64,000 nucleotides of DNA from Albidovulum sediminis (GTDB taxonomy: Bacteria; Pseudomonadota; Alphaproteobacteria; Rhodobacterales; Rhodobacteraceae), in the NCBI RefSeq assembly GCF_025380365.1, contig NZ_JAOCQF010000002.1:266846-330845 (forward strand), written 5' to 3'. The translations under genes and the position numbers were made by a program. The notes below the pieces were generated by a model, which was given only the letters and a program-made list of their open reading frames with translations, ran no database searches and was not told where the DNA came from. Each line of letters starts with the position of its first letter. Position 1 is the first letter of the stretch. Shown one piece after another: positions 19,816-27,705 of the stretch.

Positions 19816-20577
19816 CTAGAGCCGGATGGCCGAGATCAGGCGGCCATAGTCCGCCTCGTGCAGATGGACCGAGCGGCGATAGGAATAGAACCGCGCGGCG
19901 TCGGAATAGGTGCAATGGCGCGTCCACTCGGCGCGACCGACGCCTGCCTCGCGCAGCCGGTGAAGGCCGAACCCCGGCAGGTCGAACAGATACCGGTCGC
20001 CCTCTCCGTTCGCGAAGAACCGGTCATTGCGGTCATCCTCGGCAAGGAACGCGTCCAGAAACTCCGGGCCGACCTCATAGGCGCGCTGGCTGATCGTCGG
20101 GCCGATGACGGCGGCGATGCGGTCGCGCCGGGCACCCAGATCCTCCATCGCCGCGACTGTCGCCTCCAGCACGCCGGAAAGCGCGCCGCGCCAGCCCGCA
20201 TGGGCCGCACCGATCACGCCTGCCTCGGCATCGGCGAAGAGCACCGGCTGGCAGTCGGCCGTCAGCACGGTCAGCGCCAGCCCCGGCGTCCGGGTGACGA
20301 GCGCGTCGGCGCGCATGGGCCGGTCAAGCGGTGCCGTTACCGTGACGACATCGGCGGAATGGATCTGGTGGACGCCGATCAGGTCCTGCACGCCCAGCCC
20401 CAGCGCCTCGGCGGCGCGCGTGCGGTTCACCGCGACCGCCTCGCTCTGGTCGGATGATCCCTGCCCGCAGTTCAGGCCCGCGAAGATGCCCGAGGACGCG
20501 CCACCCCTGCGGGTGAAGAATCCGTGCCGGAACGGCGCGAGGTCGTCATGCGTCAGGATTTCGAGCGTCAGGTTCAC
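19816..20577 (-). CDS. pgeF: Peptidoglycan editing factor PgeF (laccase-domain, YfiH/DUF152)
   Basis: A 253-residue protein of the multicopper-polyphenol-oxidase-like DUF152 family; in E. coli the homologue removes L-Ser misincorporated in muropeptides, and others act as purine nucleoside phosphorylases. Zinc-site motifs are present: HQIHS at 70-74, TADCQPV at 106-112 and AAHAGWRG at 124-131, giving His, Cys and His ligands. The start is GTG overlapping the midA stop (GTGA), so it is coupled to midA. Third gene of lgt-midA-pgeF, an order that recurs in Rhodobacterales. Confidence 0.92.
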   Translation of the reverse strand: MNLTLEILTHDDLAPFRHGFFTRRGGASSGIFAGLNCGQGSSDQSEAVAVNRTRAAEALGLGVQDLIGVHQIHSADVVTVTAPLDRPMRADALVTRTPGLALTVLTADCQPVLFADAEAGVIGAAHAGWRGALSGVLEATVAAMEDLGARRDRIAAVIGPTISQRAYEVGPEFLDAFLAEDDRNDRFFANGEGDRYLFDLPGFGLHRLREAGVGRAEWTRHCTYSDAARFYSYRRSVHLHEADYGRLISAIRL

Positions 20578-21647
20578 GTGGCGGGGTCCAATCCGGGCGG
20601 GGCTGGGCGGCCGATCGGGTGGCAGGCAATGATCTTGAACACCTGACCCATTTCTTCGGGATGGGTCAAGCGGCGATGGGCGGCGACATGTGACGCAAGG
20701 GCAGCATCTGTCATCCCACGGGCGAGTGTTCGGGCGCGGGCGGTGATGCCCAGCCGTTCGAGGAACACGCCCTGCGGGGTCATCGCCGTGACCGCCGAGC
20801 CCGCCGCCTTAGCCGCCAGCGCCAGCGCCTCGAAATCGACATGCGCGGTCAGGTCGGCTTCGCCGGGCGCGTCCAGGGGATCGACAGGACGATGCCGACG
20901 CACCGCCTGAAAGGTATCGCCACGCGAACGCCATCCGCCGTAGTCGACAAAAAGCGCCACCCCGCCCCGCCGCGCGATCCGTTCGGCGATGGCGCCGGCG
21001 ATGGCCGTGGCCGCAGGGCAGATCTCGACGATGTCGCCCTCGGCCGTGTCCGGCAGGCGGTGCGACAGCATGGGCCGCGCGATCTCGGGGCCAAGGCCGA
21101 AGGCAAGGGCCCCGTCCTTCAGCCCCACCTGACGTTCGCGCCAGCCGGCGCCGTGGCGGACGAACTGGCGGATCGGCAGCGCGTCAAGGAACTCGTTCGC
21201 GACCAGAAAAAGCGGTGCGTCCGGCAGGGTGGCGACAGTGTCGTGCCAGGTGACGGCATCGCCCAGCTTCTCGTGCTGGCAGGCGCGCAAGGTGGGCGAA
21301 GCCTCGACCAGATGGACCTGTGCGGCCTCGGACATGCCCGGAACCGCGCGGATGGCGCGCAGGATGTCGGCCATCAGTGTGCCGCGTCCGGGGCCGGCCT
21401 CGGCCAGGACGTAAGGCGCGGGCTTGCCCTGATCGAGCCAGGCCTGTGCTAGGCACAGCCCCAACATTTCCCCGAACATCTGGCTGATCTCGGGCGCGGT
21501 GGTGAAATCGCCCGCCGCGCCCAGAGGGTCGCGCGTGGCATAGTAGCCGTGGCGCGGATGCAGAAGGCACTCGGCCATGTAGTCGGCCAGGCTGATCGGC
21601 CCCTCCTCCGCAATCCGGGCAGAAAGTATCCGCGCCAGCGGTGTCAC
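20574..21647 (-). CDS. SAM-dependent methyltransferase, MidA/NDUFAF7 family
   Basis: A 357-residue protein. The family core is visible: [21 protein letters not shown] near the start, [17 protein letters not shown], the SAM-binding [30 protein letters not shown] and a later FVDYGG motif. In mitochondria the homologue NDUFAF7 dimethylates an arginine of complex I subunit NDUFS2; the bacterial target is likely NuoD/NuoCD but unproven. The GTG start overlaps the lgt stop by four bases, and its own stop overlaps the pgeF start, so all three genes are translationally coupled. Confidence 0.9.
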   Translation of the reverse strand: MTPLARILSARIAEEGPISLADYMAECLLHPRHGYYATRDPLGAAGDFTTAPEISQMFGEMLGLCLAQAWLDQGKPAPYVLAEAGPGRGTLMADILRAIRAVPGMSEAAQVHLVEASPTLRACQHEKLGDAVTWHDTVATLPDAPLFLVANEFLDALPIRQFVRHGAGWRERQVGLKDGALAFGLGPEIARPMLSHRLPDTAEGDIVEICPAATAIAGAIAERIARRGGVALFVDYGGWRSRGDTFQAVRRHRPVDPLDAPGEADLTAHVDFEALALAAKAAGSAVTAMTPQGVFLERLGITARARTLARGMTDAALASHVAAHRRLTHPEEMGQVFKIIACHPIGRPAPPGLDPAT

Positions 21648-22510
21648 CGACGTGCCCTTGCGATCAGGAAGAGACCGAAGGCGATCATCGGCAACGACAG
21701 GAGTTGTCCCATCGAAAGACCGTAGCCGCCCCAGTGCAGGATGTGGCCCAACGGATTGTCGGGCGTGATGAACTGCTGATCGGCCTGGCGCACGAACTCG
21801 ACCGCAAAGCGGGCGAGCCCATAGCCCGCAAGGAAGGTGCCGGTGATGCGGCCGGGGGTCTTCAGCGCCCCGCGCCGCAGGAGCATGACAAGGACAAGGC
21901 CCAGCACTAGCCCCTCCAGCCCCGCCTCGTACAACTGGCTCGGGTGGCGCGCGCAAAGACCCGGCGCGATTCCGGGGCAATCCTGCGCGGCGTCACCGGG
22001 GAAGATCACGCCCCAGGGCAGATCGGTCGGGCGGCCCCACAGTTCGGCGTTGACGAAGTTCGCGATCCGGCCAAGGAACAGCCCCAATGGCGCAACCAGT
22101 GCCATCAGGTCCGCCAGTTGCAGGATCGGCACGCCATGGCGGCGGCAAAACCAAAGCCCGGCGGCGACCACGCCGAGAAAGCCGCCGTGGAACGACATGC
22201 CGCCTTCCCAGATCTTCACGATGTCTGCCGGATGGGCAAGGAAATGGCCCGGTTGGTAGAACAGTACATAGCCGAGGCGCCCGCCAAGGATGATCCCCAG
22301 GATCAGCGCGGTCAGCAGATCGTCAAGCTTGCCGGGCTCAACCGGCGCGCGGTCGGCGGGCCAGAGCGCCGGGCGCCGGACCAGGGCGAGCGCAATGCGC
22401 CATCCGCCGAGAATCCCCGCGATATAGGCCAGCGCGTACCAGCGCAGCGCCAGCGTGACGCCGAAGAAGGTGACGGAGAAGATCTCGTTCGAGATGTCGG
22501 GGAACTGCAT
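21644..22510 (-). CDS. lgt: Prolipoprotein diacylglyceryl transferase
   Basis: Transfers diacylglycerol from phosphatidylglycerol to the lipobox Cys of prolipoproteins at the inner membrane. The 288-residue, seven-helix protein has GGRLGYV at 76-82, GGMSFHGG at 103-110, the Lgt signature [10 protein letters not shown] at 147-156, and HPSQLYEA later. The ATG begins [13 protein letters not shown], typical for alphaproteobacterial Lgt; the long upstream extension is antisense to the UbiK-like gene and was rejected. First gene of the lgt-midA-pgeF operon. The M48 lipoprotein at 57853 is one plausible substrate. Confidence 0.96.
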   Translation of the reverse strand: MQFPDISNEIFSVTFFGVTLALRWYALAYIAGILGGWRIALALVRRPALWPADRAPVEPGKLDDLLTALILGIILGGRLGYVLFYQPGHFLAHPADIVKIWEGGMSFHGGFLGVVAAGLWFCRRHGVPILQLADLMALVAPLGLFLGRIANFVNAELWGRPTDLPWGVIFPGDAAQDCPGIAPGLCARHPSQLYEAGLEGLVLGLVLVMLLRRGALKTPGRITGTFLAGYGLARFAVEFVRQADQQFITPDNPLGHILHWGGYGLSMGQLLSLPMIAFGLFLIARARR

Positions 22511-22624
22511 CGTGACCTCAAACCTCGTTTCTGTTCCGCCGGCGCCGCGGCGAGGATGCGCTTGAGCTTTCGCGCGCCCGTGGCCATATAGGCCGCATCC
22601 GCGCCGGAAGGGAAGGTTGCCGAC

Positions 22625-22891
22625 ATGCAGGGTCCGAACAAGTTTCTCGACGATCTGTCGAAGCTGATGACGAACGCGATGGGCGTGGCCCAGGGCGCCC
22701 GGACCGAGGCCGAGACCGCGATGAAGGGCCTGATGGACCGCTGGCTTGCCGACCGCGATTTCGTCACGCGCGAGGAATTCGATGCCGTGCGCGCCATGGC
22801 GCAGAAGGCGCGCGAGGAGAACGAGGCGCTGAAGGCCCGCCTCGACGCGCTGGAAAGCGCCGCCGCGCCCGCGGCGAAGAAGAAGGGCTGA
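22625..22891 (+). CDS. UbiK-like accessory factor (BMFP coiled-coil protein)
   Basis: An 88-residue protein: an amphipathic N-terminal part ([20 protein letters not shown]), a [20 protein letters not shown] segment and a C-terminal coiled coil (LKARLDALE), then an Ala/Lys tail. This is the BMFP/YqiC pattern; the E. coli member UbiK helps aerobic ubiquinone synthesis, other members fuse membranes. Divergent from lgt with 114 bases between. ATG start; the role in quinone synthesis is inferred by homology only. Confidence 0.85.
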   Translation: MQGPNKFLDDLSKLMTNAMGVAQGARTEAETAMKGLMDRWLADRDFVTREEFDAVRAMAQKAREENEALKARLDALESAAAPAAKKKG

Positions 22892-23435
22892 GAGGCCCGC
22901 GCCCGAGCTCAATGCGCCGGTCCGCCCAGCGCGGACGCAGGTCGCGCTCGGCCCCTCTCCGGTGATGCCGAAACCTTCATCCCGACGAAAGGCCGCGCGC
23001 GACCGGCGGGCGGGACAGTGAGCGTTGACACATAAACCTGCAAGTAAGCGGGAACGTCTGGGATTAGGTGGTGGCAGCCGAAAAGGCGCGTGATTACGAG
23101 CGGTTAGCGAAGGGTGGCCGGGTTTCGATTGGGCCAGGGCAATGTCAGCAGGGAATGGCGAAAAGTGGGTCTGGGCGGGTTGGCGGGCCCTGGGAGGGCT
23201 TGAAGTGGGTGGCGCGCGGCAGGGCGTTTAAACCACTGTAAAACCGCCCGAAAATGGCGCTTCATAGGCTGATGGCCGATCAAAACAGACCCCATGCCGC
23301 CTTCGGAACATGGAAATGGCCTTCCAAGTTCACCGCCTCAGTTCCGAGTTGCGCATAAGTGGCTATAAACAAAGGGAAAGGCGGTTGGATTCGAGTGCCC
23401 TACCCGATCCCGAACTGGGAACTGATTTTCACCGC
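22892..23435. other. 544-base stretch without a recognised gene
   Basis: This stretch separates the UbiK-like gene from the island genes. I see no conserved protein, tRNA or rRNA. There are AT-richer patches (around 23225-23280 and 23350-23385) unlike the neighbouring core genes, and a TTGACA at 23025-23030 without a good -10 partner. A 62-codon frame beginning with GTG at 23359 runs over the opposite-strand gene and is not convincing. It may hold the left junction of the inserted island, but I could not find a flanking direct repeat. Confidence 0.5.
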
Positions 23436-23936
23436 TCAGGGGGCTGCAGAGCCGGGCAAGCCGTTCGTCAGGAAGCTCTCGACGCAGAGCGCGTTCGTCA
23501 TCGCCGCGACCTCGTCACGAGCGAGAAGTGTGCCGCAGGAGCGATAGACGAGCTCGGCGACTTGGGCGGCGTTGCTGGTGCGGGCGGCCTCTGCTTCGGC
23601 AGCCTCCGCGGCCGTCTTGGCCTTGGCTTCCGCAGTCGAAGTCATCCGGGCCTGAATCGCCGAAGATGGCTCCCAGTCCTCGCTCGGATACCAGTACTCC
23701 CACGGTTCACCGAAGCCCTGCGAAAGGCAGGCCTCGGCACGCTTGCGGGCGGATGTATCGAAGACGTCGTCACGGCTCCGGATCGCATCGGCGGCGGCAC
23801 TGAATGCCGCGTCATCTCCTGCTTCGATCGCCGCCATGCACTCGTCGGCAAGATCTCCCAGAACCGACGCCGTCGCTGGTGTTGCACAGATGACCGTCAG
23901 TGCGCCGGTCATGAAAACGAACTGCCTCAAACCCAT
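23436..23936 (-). CDS. Predicted secreted protein of unknown function
   Basis: A 166-residue protein with a clear signal peptide (LRQFVFMTGALTVICATPATA, cleavage near residue 23). The mature part has four Cys (near 33, 69, 134 and 147), enough for two disulfides, and an Ala/Glu/Lys-rich helical stretch at about 98-124 that could form a coiled coil. No family recognised. GAGGAA precedes the ATG. It lies 47 bases downstream of the S24 repressor on the same strand and may be cotranscribed with it, like a lysogenic-conversion gene. The track of neighbours suggests acquisition with the repressor. Confidence 0.7.
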   Translation of the reverse strand: MGLRQFVFMTGALTVICATPATASVLGDLADECMAAIEAGDDAAFSAAADAIRSRDDVFDTSARKRAEACLSQGFGEPWEYWYPSEDWEPSSAIQARMTSTAEAKAKTAAEAAEAEAARTSNAAQVAELVYRSCGTLLARDEVAAMTNALCVESFLTNGLPGSAAP

Positions 23937-23983
23937 ATCCCGTTCCTCACCAAATCACAGACTCCACAATACAGCGGCAGTGC

Positions 23984-24682
23984 CTACCGCCACACATGGC
24001 CGGACCAGACTACCTGACCGAGGATGTTCAGGACATGGGCATCGCTTTCGGCGATGAGCTCCGGCGGCATATCCCTGTTGTCCGAGTAGAGGACCAGGAT
24101 CTTTTCTTTCGGCCGGCGCTCCAGACGTTTCACGCGAGCCTCGCTGTCCTGCATGAAGGCGAAGATCGGCAGCCTCGTCGGCAGCCTGTTCTTCTTGTAG
24201 ACCGGCACCTCGCGCCGCGTGGTGTCGATCATCACCAGGTCGCCCGACTGGATGCCCGGCGCCATGCTGTCGCCCGAGACGCGGGCCATGGCGGCTGCCT
24301 CGGGCTTTACATCGATCTTGCGCAGCCATTCCTGGCGGAAGACCAGGTGGTCGATGATGGCCACGTCTCCGTTCTCGACACCTGGGCCTGCCGAGAGCCA
24401 CGCGTCGTGGAGAGGAATGCGGGCGAACCCAGACCCTTCGATCTCGACAATGCCAACAGGTTCCGGTGAACGCCTAGGGCCTAAGTGGAACTCGATATCC
24501 AGCGCATCGCAGACCGCTTTGGCCTTGTTGAGCGTCGTTCCCGATTTTTTCAGGCCCCGAAGGATGGCGCGGATTGTGTCCTCTGGCAGGCCGGCCGCCG
24601 TTTCCACGGCAAAAGCGTTTGTATCCAGTGCCTTAAGGCGCTGAGCGACTAGGCGCTTTAGTGTTTCTTCGGCGTGTTCCAC
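23984..24682 (-). CDS. S24-family (CI/LexA-like) self-cleaving repressor
   Basis: A 232-residue phage-type repressor. Residues 1-65 form a helix-turn-helix-like DNA-binding domain (LVAQRLKALDTNAFAVETAA, LPEDTIRAILRGLKKS). The C-terminal S24 domain shows the serine nucleophile in VSGDSMAPGI (Ser139) and the general-base Lys in ARVKRLER (Lys185); Ala98-Gly99 in the LSAGPG linker is the expected autocleavage bond. The start is GTG; no Shine-Dalgarno is seen and the operator nearest the gene ends three bases before it, so the message may be leaderless. It probably represses the divergent small gene and itself through three operators. No other phage genes remain nearby. Confidence 0.88.
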   Translation of the reverse strand: MEHAEETLKRLVAQRLKALDTNAFAVETAAGLPEDTIRAILRGLKKSGTTLNKAKAVCDALDIEFHLGPRRSPEPVGIVEIEGSGFARIPLHDAWLSAGPGVENGDVAIIDHLVFRQEWLRKIDVKPEAAAMARVSGDSMAPGIQSGDLVMIDTTRREVPVYKKNRLPTRLPIFAFMQDSEARVKRLERRPKEKILVLYSDNRDMPPELIAESDAHVLNILGQVVWSGHVWR

Positions 24683-24685
24683 GAA

Positions 24686-24701
24686 TCGGAGAAAATACCG
24701 A
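24686..24701. promoter_or_regulatory. Operator repeat O1 of the S24 repressor
   Basis: TCGG-AGAAAATA-CCGA: an inverted TCGG/CCGA pair around an 8-base A-rich core. It lies immediately upstream of the repressor GTG, so binding here would shut off the repressor itself. One of three matching sites. Confidence 0.7.
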
Positions 24702-24720
24702 AAACCGTGCTGCTTGACTA

Positions 24721-24736
24721 TCGGTAAAAACTCCGG
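24721..24736. promoter_or_regulatory. Operator repeat O2 of the S24 repressor
   Basis: TCGG-TAAAAACT-CCGG: same architecture as O1 and O3, with the last base of the right arm changed. It is in the middle of the 90-base divergent region. Confidence 0.65.
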
Positions 24737-24744
24737 CTAAGTAA

Positions 24745-24760
24745 TCGGAGAAAAAGCCGA
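24745..24760. promoter_or_regulatory. Operator repeat O3 of the S24 repressor
   Basis: TCGG-AGAAAAAG-CCGA: nearly identical to O1 (core differs at two bases) and 12 bases before the ATG of the divergent small ORF. Three such sites between divergent genes is the layout of a lambdoid immunity region. Confidence 0.7.
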
Positions 24761-24772
24761 TACGGGCAGACA

Positions 24773-24904
24773 ATGGACACGAAGACACTCGTCGATCTGG
24801 CGGAAGCCTACGCAGCGCATTCAGGGCTGAAGTTGTCGACCGTCTCCACCTATGTGGCGCGCCACAGACAGGACGCCGGCTTTCCTGGGGACAAATGCAA
24901 ATAG
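24773..24904 (+). CDS. Small Cro-position ORF, probably a truncated phage regulator
   Basis: A 43-codon ORF divergent from the repressor, opening MDTKTLVDLAEAYAAHSG and continuing LKLSTVSTYVARHRQD, which reads like the start of a helix-turn-helix (S-T-V-S-x-Y). It ends abruptly in PGDKCK. Its position, just past operator O3, is that of a cro-like gene. The abrupt end and the lack of any following phage gene suggest that the remainder was lost by deletion. Too short for a confident family call. Confidence 0.45.
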   Translation: MDTKTLVDLAEAYAAHSGLKLSTVSTYVARHRQDAGFPGDKCK

Positions 24905-24929
24905 TCCTTTACAGGGTGCGGCTTTGGGA

Positions 24930-24954
24930 CCACCATATCTTGTAAGGATGGTGG
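24930..24954. repeat. Inverted repeat near the right end of the island
   Basis: CCACCAT and ATGGTGG are perfect inverted copies 11 bases apart. There is no T-run after it, so it is not a classical terminator. It lies 25 bases after the truncated small ORF and may mark the island junction or belong to the ybjN leader. Confidence 0.4.
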
Positions 24955-24969
24955 CAGGCAACCGCCGAT

Positions 24970-25013
24970 CCTTGCGGGGGTACCCAGCCTTTGTGGGTTA
25001 AAGGCCGGCAAGG
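24970..25013 (+). repeat. Nested hairpin in the leader of the YbjN gene
   Basis: Outer arms CCTTGC and GCAAGG enclose inner arms GCCTTT and AAAGGC around a GTGGGTT loop. The structure ends 22 bases before the YbjN ATG, leaving the Shine-Dalgarno AGAGG free. It might be a regulatory leader, but no known riboswitch pattern is recognised. Confidence 0.4.
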
Positions 25014-25035
25014 GCTAACAACAAAGAGGCCGGGC

Positions 25036-25539
25036 ATGGCGCTTTCCGAAGACTTCCTTTCCACGGACGACCTGCACCCCATCGACATTGTCGAGACTCT
25101 GGCGGAGCACCACGAATGGGACTTCGACCGGGTCGCCGACGACCAGATCGCGATGGCGGTCGAAGGGCAGTGGCGCACCTACTCGATCACGCTTGCCTGG
25201 TCCGGTCACGACGAGACGCTGAGGCTGATCGCCACCTTCGAGATGGACCCGCCGGAGGAAAAGCTGCCGCCGCTCTACGAGGCGCTCAACCGTGCCAACG
25301 ACATGGTCTGGTCCGGCGCCTTCACCTACTGGCGCGAACAGCGCCTGATGGTCTGGCGCTATGGCCTCTGCCTAGCGGGCGGTCAACTGGCCAGCCCCGA
25401 GCAGATCGACCGGCTGATCCGGGCCGCGGTCGCAGCCTGCGAGCGTTTCTATCCCGCTTTCCAGCTGACCTGCTGGGGTGACGACAGCCCGGAACGCGCC
25501 ATGGACGTGGCGATGGCCGAAGCCTACGGGCGCGCCTGA
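25036..25539 (+). CDS. YbjN domain-containing protein
   Basis: A 167-residue cytosolic protein of the YbjN (type III secretion chaperone-like) fold: DLHPIDIVETLAEHHEWDFD, then YSITLAWSGHDETLRLIATF, a LPPLYEALNRANDMVWSGAF helix and the RYGLCLAGGQLASPEQIDRL region. E. coli YbjN affects motility and stress tolerance but has no enzymatic role known. The ATG was chosen over an upstream in-frame start because AGAGG precedes it. It is the first gene of a run with proC, 63 bases apart, an order shared by many Rhodobacterales. Confidence 0.85.
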   Translation: MALSEDFLSTDDLHPIDIVETLAEHHEWDFDRVADDQIAMAVEGQWRTYSITLAWSGHDETLRLIATFEMDPPEEKLPPLYEALNRANDMVWSGAFTYWREQRLMVWRYGLCLAGGQLASPEQIDRLIRAAVAACERFYPAFQLTCWGDDSPERAMDVAMAEAYGRA

Positions 25540-25602
25540 GCTTTTCGGGTTTTCCTTCCCGCCCGGTCGGGTAATCTCCGCCCGAACGAAGGGAGGTGCC
25601 GG

Positions 25603-26415
25603 ATGAACATGGACACGGTGCGCCAGAGGGGCCTGGTGCTGCTGGGGTGTGGCAAGATGGGGTCCGCGATGCTGGCGGGCTGGCTTCGTGGCGGGTTGCC
25701 GCCCGCGTCGGTCTGGGTGCTTGATCCCAACCCGTCCGGCTGGCTGAAGACGCAAGGGGTGCACCTGAATGCCCCGCTGCCCGAAGACCCCGCCATCGTC
25801 CTGATTGCGGTCAAGCCGCAGATGATGGGCGCGGCCCTGCCGCAGCTGGCCGCGCTGGGCGGGGGCGGGACGCTGTTCCTGACCGTCGCGGCGGGCACGA
25901 CGATCGCAACCTACGAGGCGGTTCTGGGGGTGGCCACGCCCATCGTGCGCGCGATGCCGAACACGCCTGCCGCCATCGCGAAGGGCATTACCGCCATCAC
26001 CGGCAACGATCATGCGACTGAGGCGCACATGGCATTGGCCGAGGCGCTGCTGTCTGCTGTCGGGCAGGTCGTCCGCATCGAGGGGGAGCACCAGATGGAC
26101 GCGGTGACGGCGGTATCGGGCTCCGGCCCGGCCTATGTCTTCCACCTGATCGAGACGCTGGCTGCGGCGGGGGCGGCCGAAGGGCTGCCGCCTGCGCTGG
26201 CCATGCAACTAGCCAAGGCAACCGTCGCGGGCGCTGGCGCGCTGGCCGAGGCGGCGGAGGATGACCCCGCACAGTTGCGCATCAACGTGACCTCGCCCGG
26301 CGGGACGACCGCCGCGGCGCTGAAGGTGCTGATGGACGAAGGGCGCGGCTTTCCAGCGCTGCTGAGGGAGGCGGTCCACGCGGCTGCCGAGCGCGGGCGG
26401 GAACTGGGCAGATGA
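25603..26415 (+). CDS. proC: Pyrroline-5-carboxylate reductase
   Basis: Last step of proline synthesis: reduction of 1-pyrroline-5-carboxylate with NAD(P)H. The 270-residue protein shows the Rossmann GCGKMG at 15-20 and, in the C-terminal dimerisation domain, VTAVSGSGPAYVF and the LRINVTSPGGTTAAALKVL signature of P5CR. GGGAGG is eight bases before the ATG. Its stop overlaps the ATG of the tRNA-binding-protein gene (ATGA), so the two are coupled. Confidence 0.95.
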   Translation: MNMDTVRQRGLVLLGCGKMGSAMLAGWLRGGLPPASVWVLDPNPSGWLKTQGVHLNAPLPEDPAIVLIAVKPQMMGAALPQLAALGGGGTLFLTVAAGTTIATYEAVLGVATPIVRAMPNTPAAIAKGITAITGNDHATEAHMALAEALLSAVGQVVRIEGEHQMDAVTAVSGSGPAYVFHLIETLAAAGAAEGLPPALAMQLAKATVAGAGALAEAAEDDPAQLRINVTSPGGTTAAALKVLMDEGRGFPALLREAVHAAAERGRELGR

Positions 26416-26747
26416 CGATCACCTTCGACGACTTCCTGAAGGTCGACATCCGCGTGGGCCGCATCACACGCGCCGAACCCTTCCCCGAGGCGCGCAAGCC
26501 CGCCTTCAGGCTCTGGGTCGATTTCGGCCCGGAAATCGGCGAAAAGAGATCCTCCGCCCAGATCACGAAGCATTACACCCCGGAAGAGCTGGTCGGGCGC
26601 CAGGTGCTGGCGGTGGTGAACTTTCCGCCGCGCCAGATCGGTCCGGTCAGGTCGGAGGTTCTGGTGCTGGGTGTCCCGGACGCGGAGGGCGAGGTCGTCC
26701 TGATCGGTCCGGGGCATGAGGTGCCCCTGGGGGGAAGGCTGTTCTGA
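26412..26747 (+). CDS. CsaA-like tRNA-binding domain protein
   Basis: A 111-residue protein consisting of one OB-fold tRNA-binding domain. FLKVDIRVGRITRAEPFPEA, then KRSSAQITKHYTPEELVGRQ and VNFPPRQIGPVRSEVLVLG are the family blocks seen in CsaA and in the C-terminus of MetRS. CsaA dimers bind tRNA and have been linked to protein export. Overlaps proC by four bases and is followed without a gap by the dehydrogenase. Confidence 0.9.
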   Translation: MTITFDDFLKVDIRVGRITRAEPFPEARKPAFRLWVDFGPEIGEKRSSAQITKHYTPEELVGRQVLAVVNFPPRQIGPVRSEVLVLGVPDAEGEVVLIGPGHEVPLGGRLF

Positions 26748-27701
26748 ATGAAACTCTTCATCTCGCGGCCGCTGCCGCAGCCGGTGCTGGATCGCGCGGG
26801 CGCGCATTTCGACATGGTCCACCGGACCGAAACGCGCCCGATGAGCCAGGCCGAATGCGTGGCCGCTCTGGAAGGGTATGACATCGTCCTGCCGACGCTG
26901 GGCGATCTTTTCCGGGCCGAGACCTTCGCGGCGGCGAAGGACGTGCGTTGCAAGCTGCTTGCCAACTTCGGCGTGGGGTACAACCACATCGACGTGGGGG
27001 CGGCGGCGGCGGCAGGCATGGCGGTGACGAACACGCCCGGCGCGGTGACCGACGCCACGGCGGACATCGCCATGACCCTGATCCTGATGTCGGCACGCCG
27101 CGCGGCGGAGGGGGAGAGGCTGGTGCGGTCGGGGCAGTGGGAGGGCTGGCACCCGACGCAGATGCTGGGCCTTCACGTCACCGGCAAGACGGTCGCGATC
27201 ATCGGTATGGGCCGCATCGGCAAGGCCATCGCGCGGCGCTGCCATCACGGCTTCGGGATGGAGGTCGTGTTCTTCAACCGCTCCGCCATTGCCGATGCGG
27301 GCGTTCCCGCACGCCAGGTGCCGACCCTGCACGCGGCGATGGCGGCGGCCGACATCGTCGTGATCGCGGTTCCGGGCGGGGCCGGGACGCGCCACCTGAT
27401 CGGGGCAGAGGCACTTGCGGCGATGCGCCCCCACGCGCATCTGGTCAACATCGCGCGGGGCGACGTGGTGGACGAGGCCGCGCTGATCGAAGCGCTTCGG
27501 TCGCGTCGCATCGGCGGCGCGGGGCTGGATGTCTACGAACGCGAACCGGAGGTGCCCGAGGCGCTGATCGCGCTCGACAATGTCACGCTGCTGCCCCATC
27601 TCGGCACCGCCGCGCTGGAGGTCAGGACCGCGATGGGGATGATGGCGCTCGACAACGCCATCGCCTTTGCCGAGGGCCGGGCGCTGCCGAACCCGGTCTG
27701 A
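26748..27701 (+). CDS. D-isomer-specific 2-hydroxyacid dehydrogenase
   Basis: A 317-residue NAD(P)-dependent oxidoreductase. The nucleotide-binding IIGMGRIGKAIA lies near residue 150, NIARGDVVDEAAL holds the catalytic Arg, GLDVYEREP the Glu, and LLPHLGTAALE the catalytic His. NFGVGYNHIDV and NTPGAVTDATAD match the glyoxylate/hydroxypyruvate reductase branch, so reduction of glyoxylate or hydroxypyruvate is likely but unproved. ATG follows directly after the stop of the CsaA gene; last gene of the proC operon. It converges with tdk, stops only four bases apart. Confidence 0.9.
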   Translation: MKLFISRPLPQPVLDRAGAHFDMVHRTETRPMSQAECVAALEGYDIVLPTLGDLFRAETFAAAKDVRCKLLANFGVGYNHIDVGAAAAAGMAVTNTPGAVTDATADIAMTLILMSARRAAEGERLVRSGQWEGWHPTQMLGLHVTGKTVAIIGMGRIGKAIARRCHHGFGMEVVFFNRSAIADAGVPARQVPTLHAAMAAADIVVIAVPGGAGTRHLIGAEALAAMRPHAHLVNIARGDVVDEAALIEALRSRRIGGAGLDVYEREPEVPEALIALDNVTLLPHLGTAALEVRTAMGMMALDNAIAFAEGRALPNPV

Positions 27702-27705
27702 GGCG

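Noticed and set aside
23210-23250. Imperfect inverted repeat around GGGCGTTTAAACCAC
   Set aside because: The arms match only in part; I could not support an attachment site or operator.
23359-23547. 62-codon plus-strand frame beginning with GTG (INKGKGGWIRVPYPIPNWEL)
   Set aside because: Overlaps the 3' end of the better-supported secreted-protein gene, has no ribosome site, and no recognised family. Could be a phage scrap, not enough to call.
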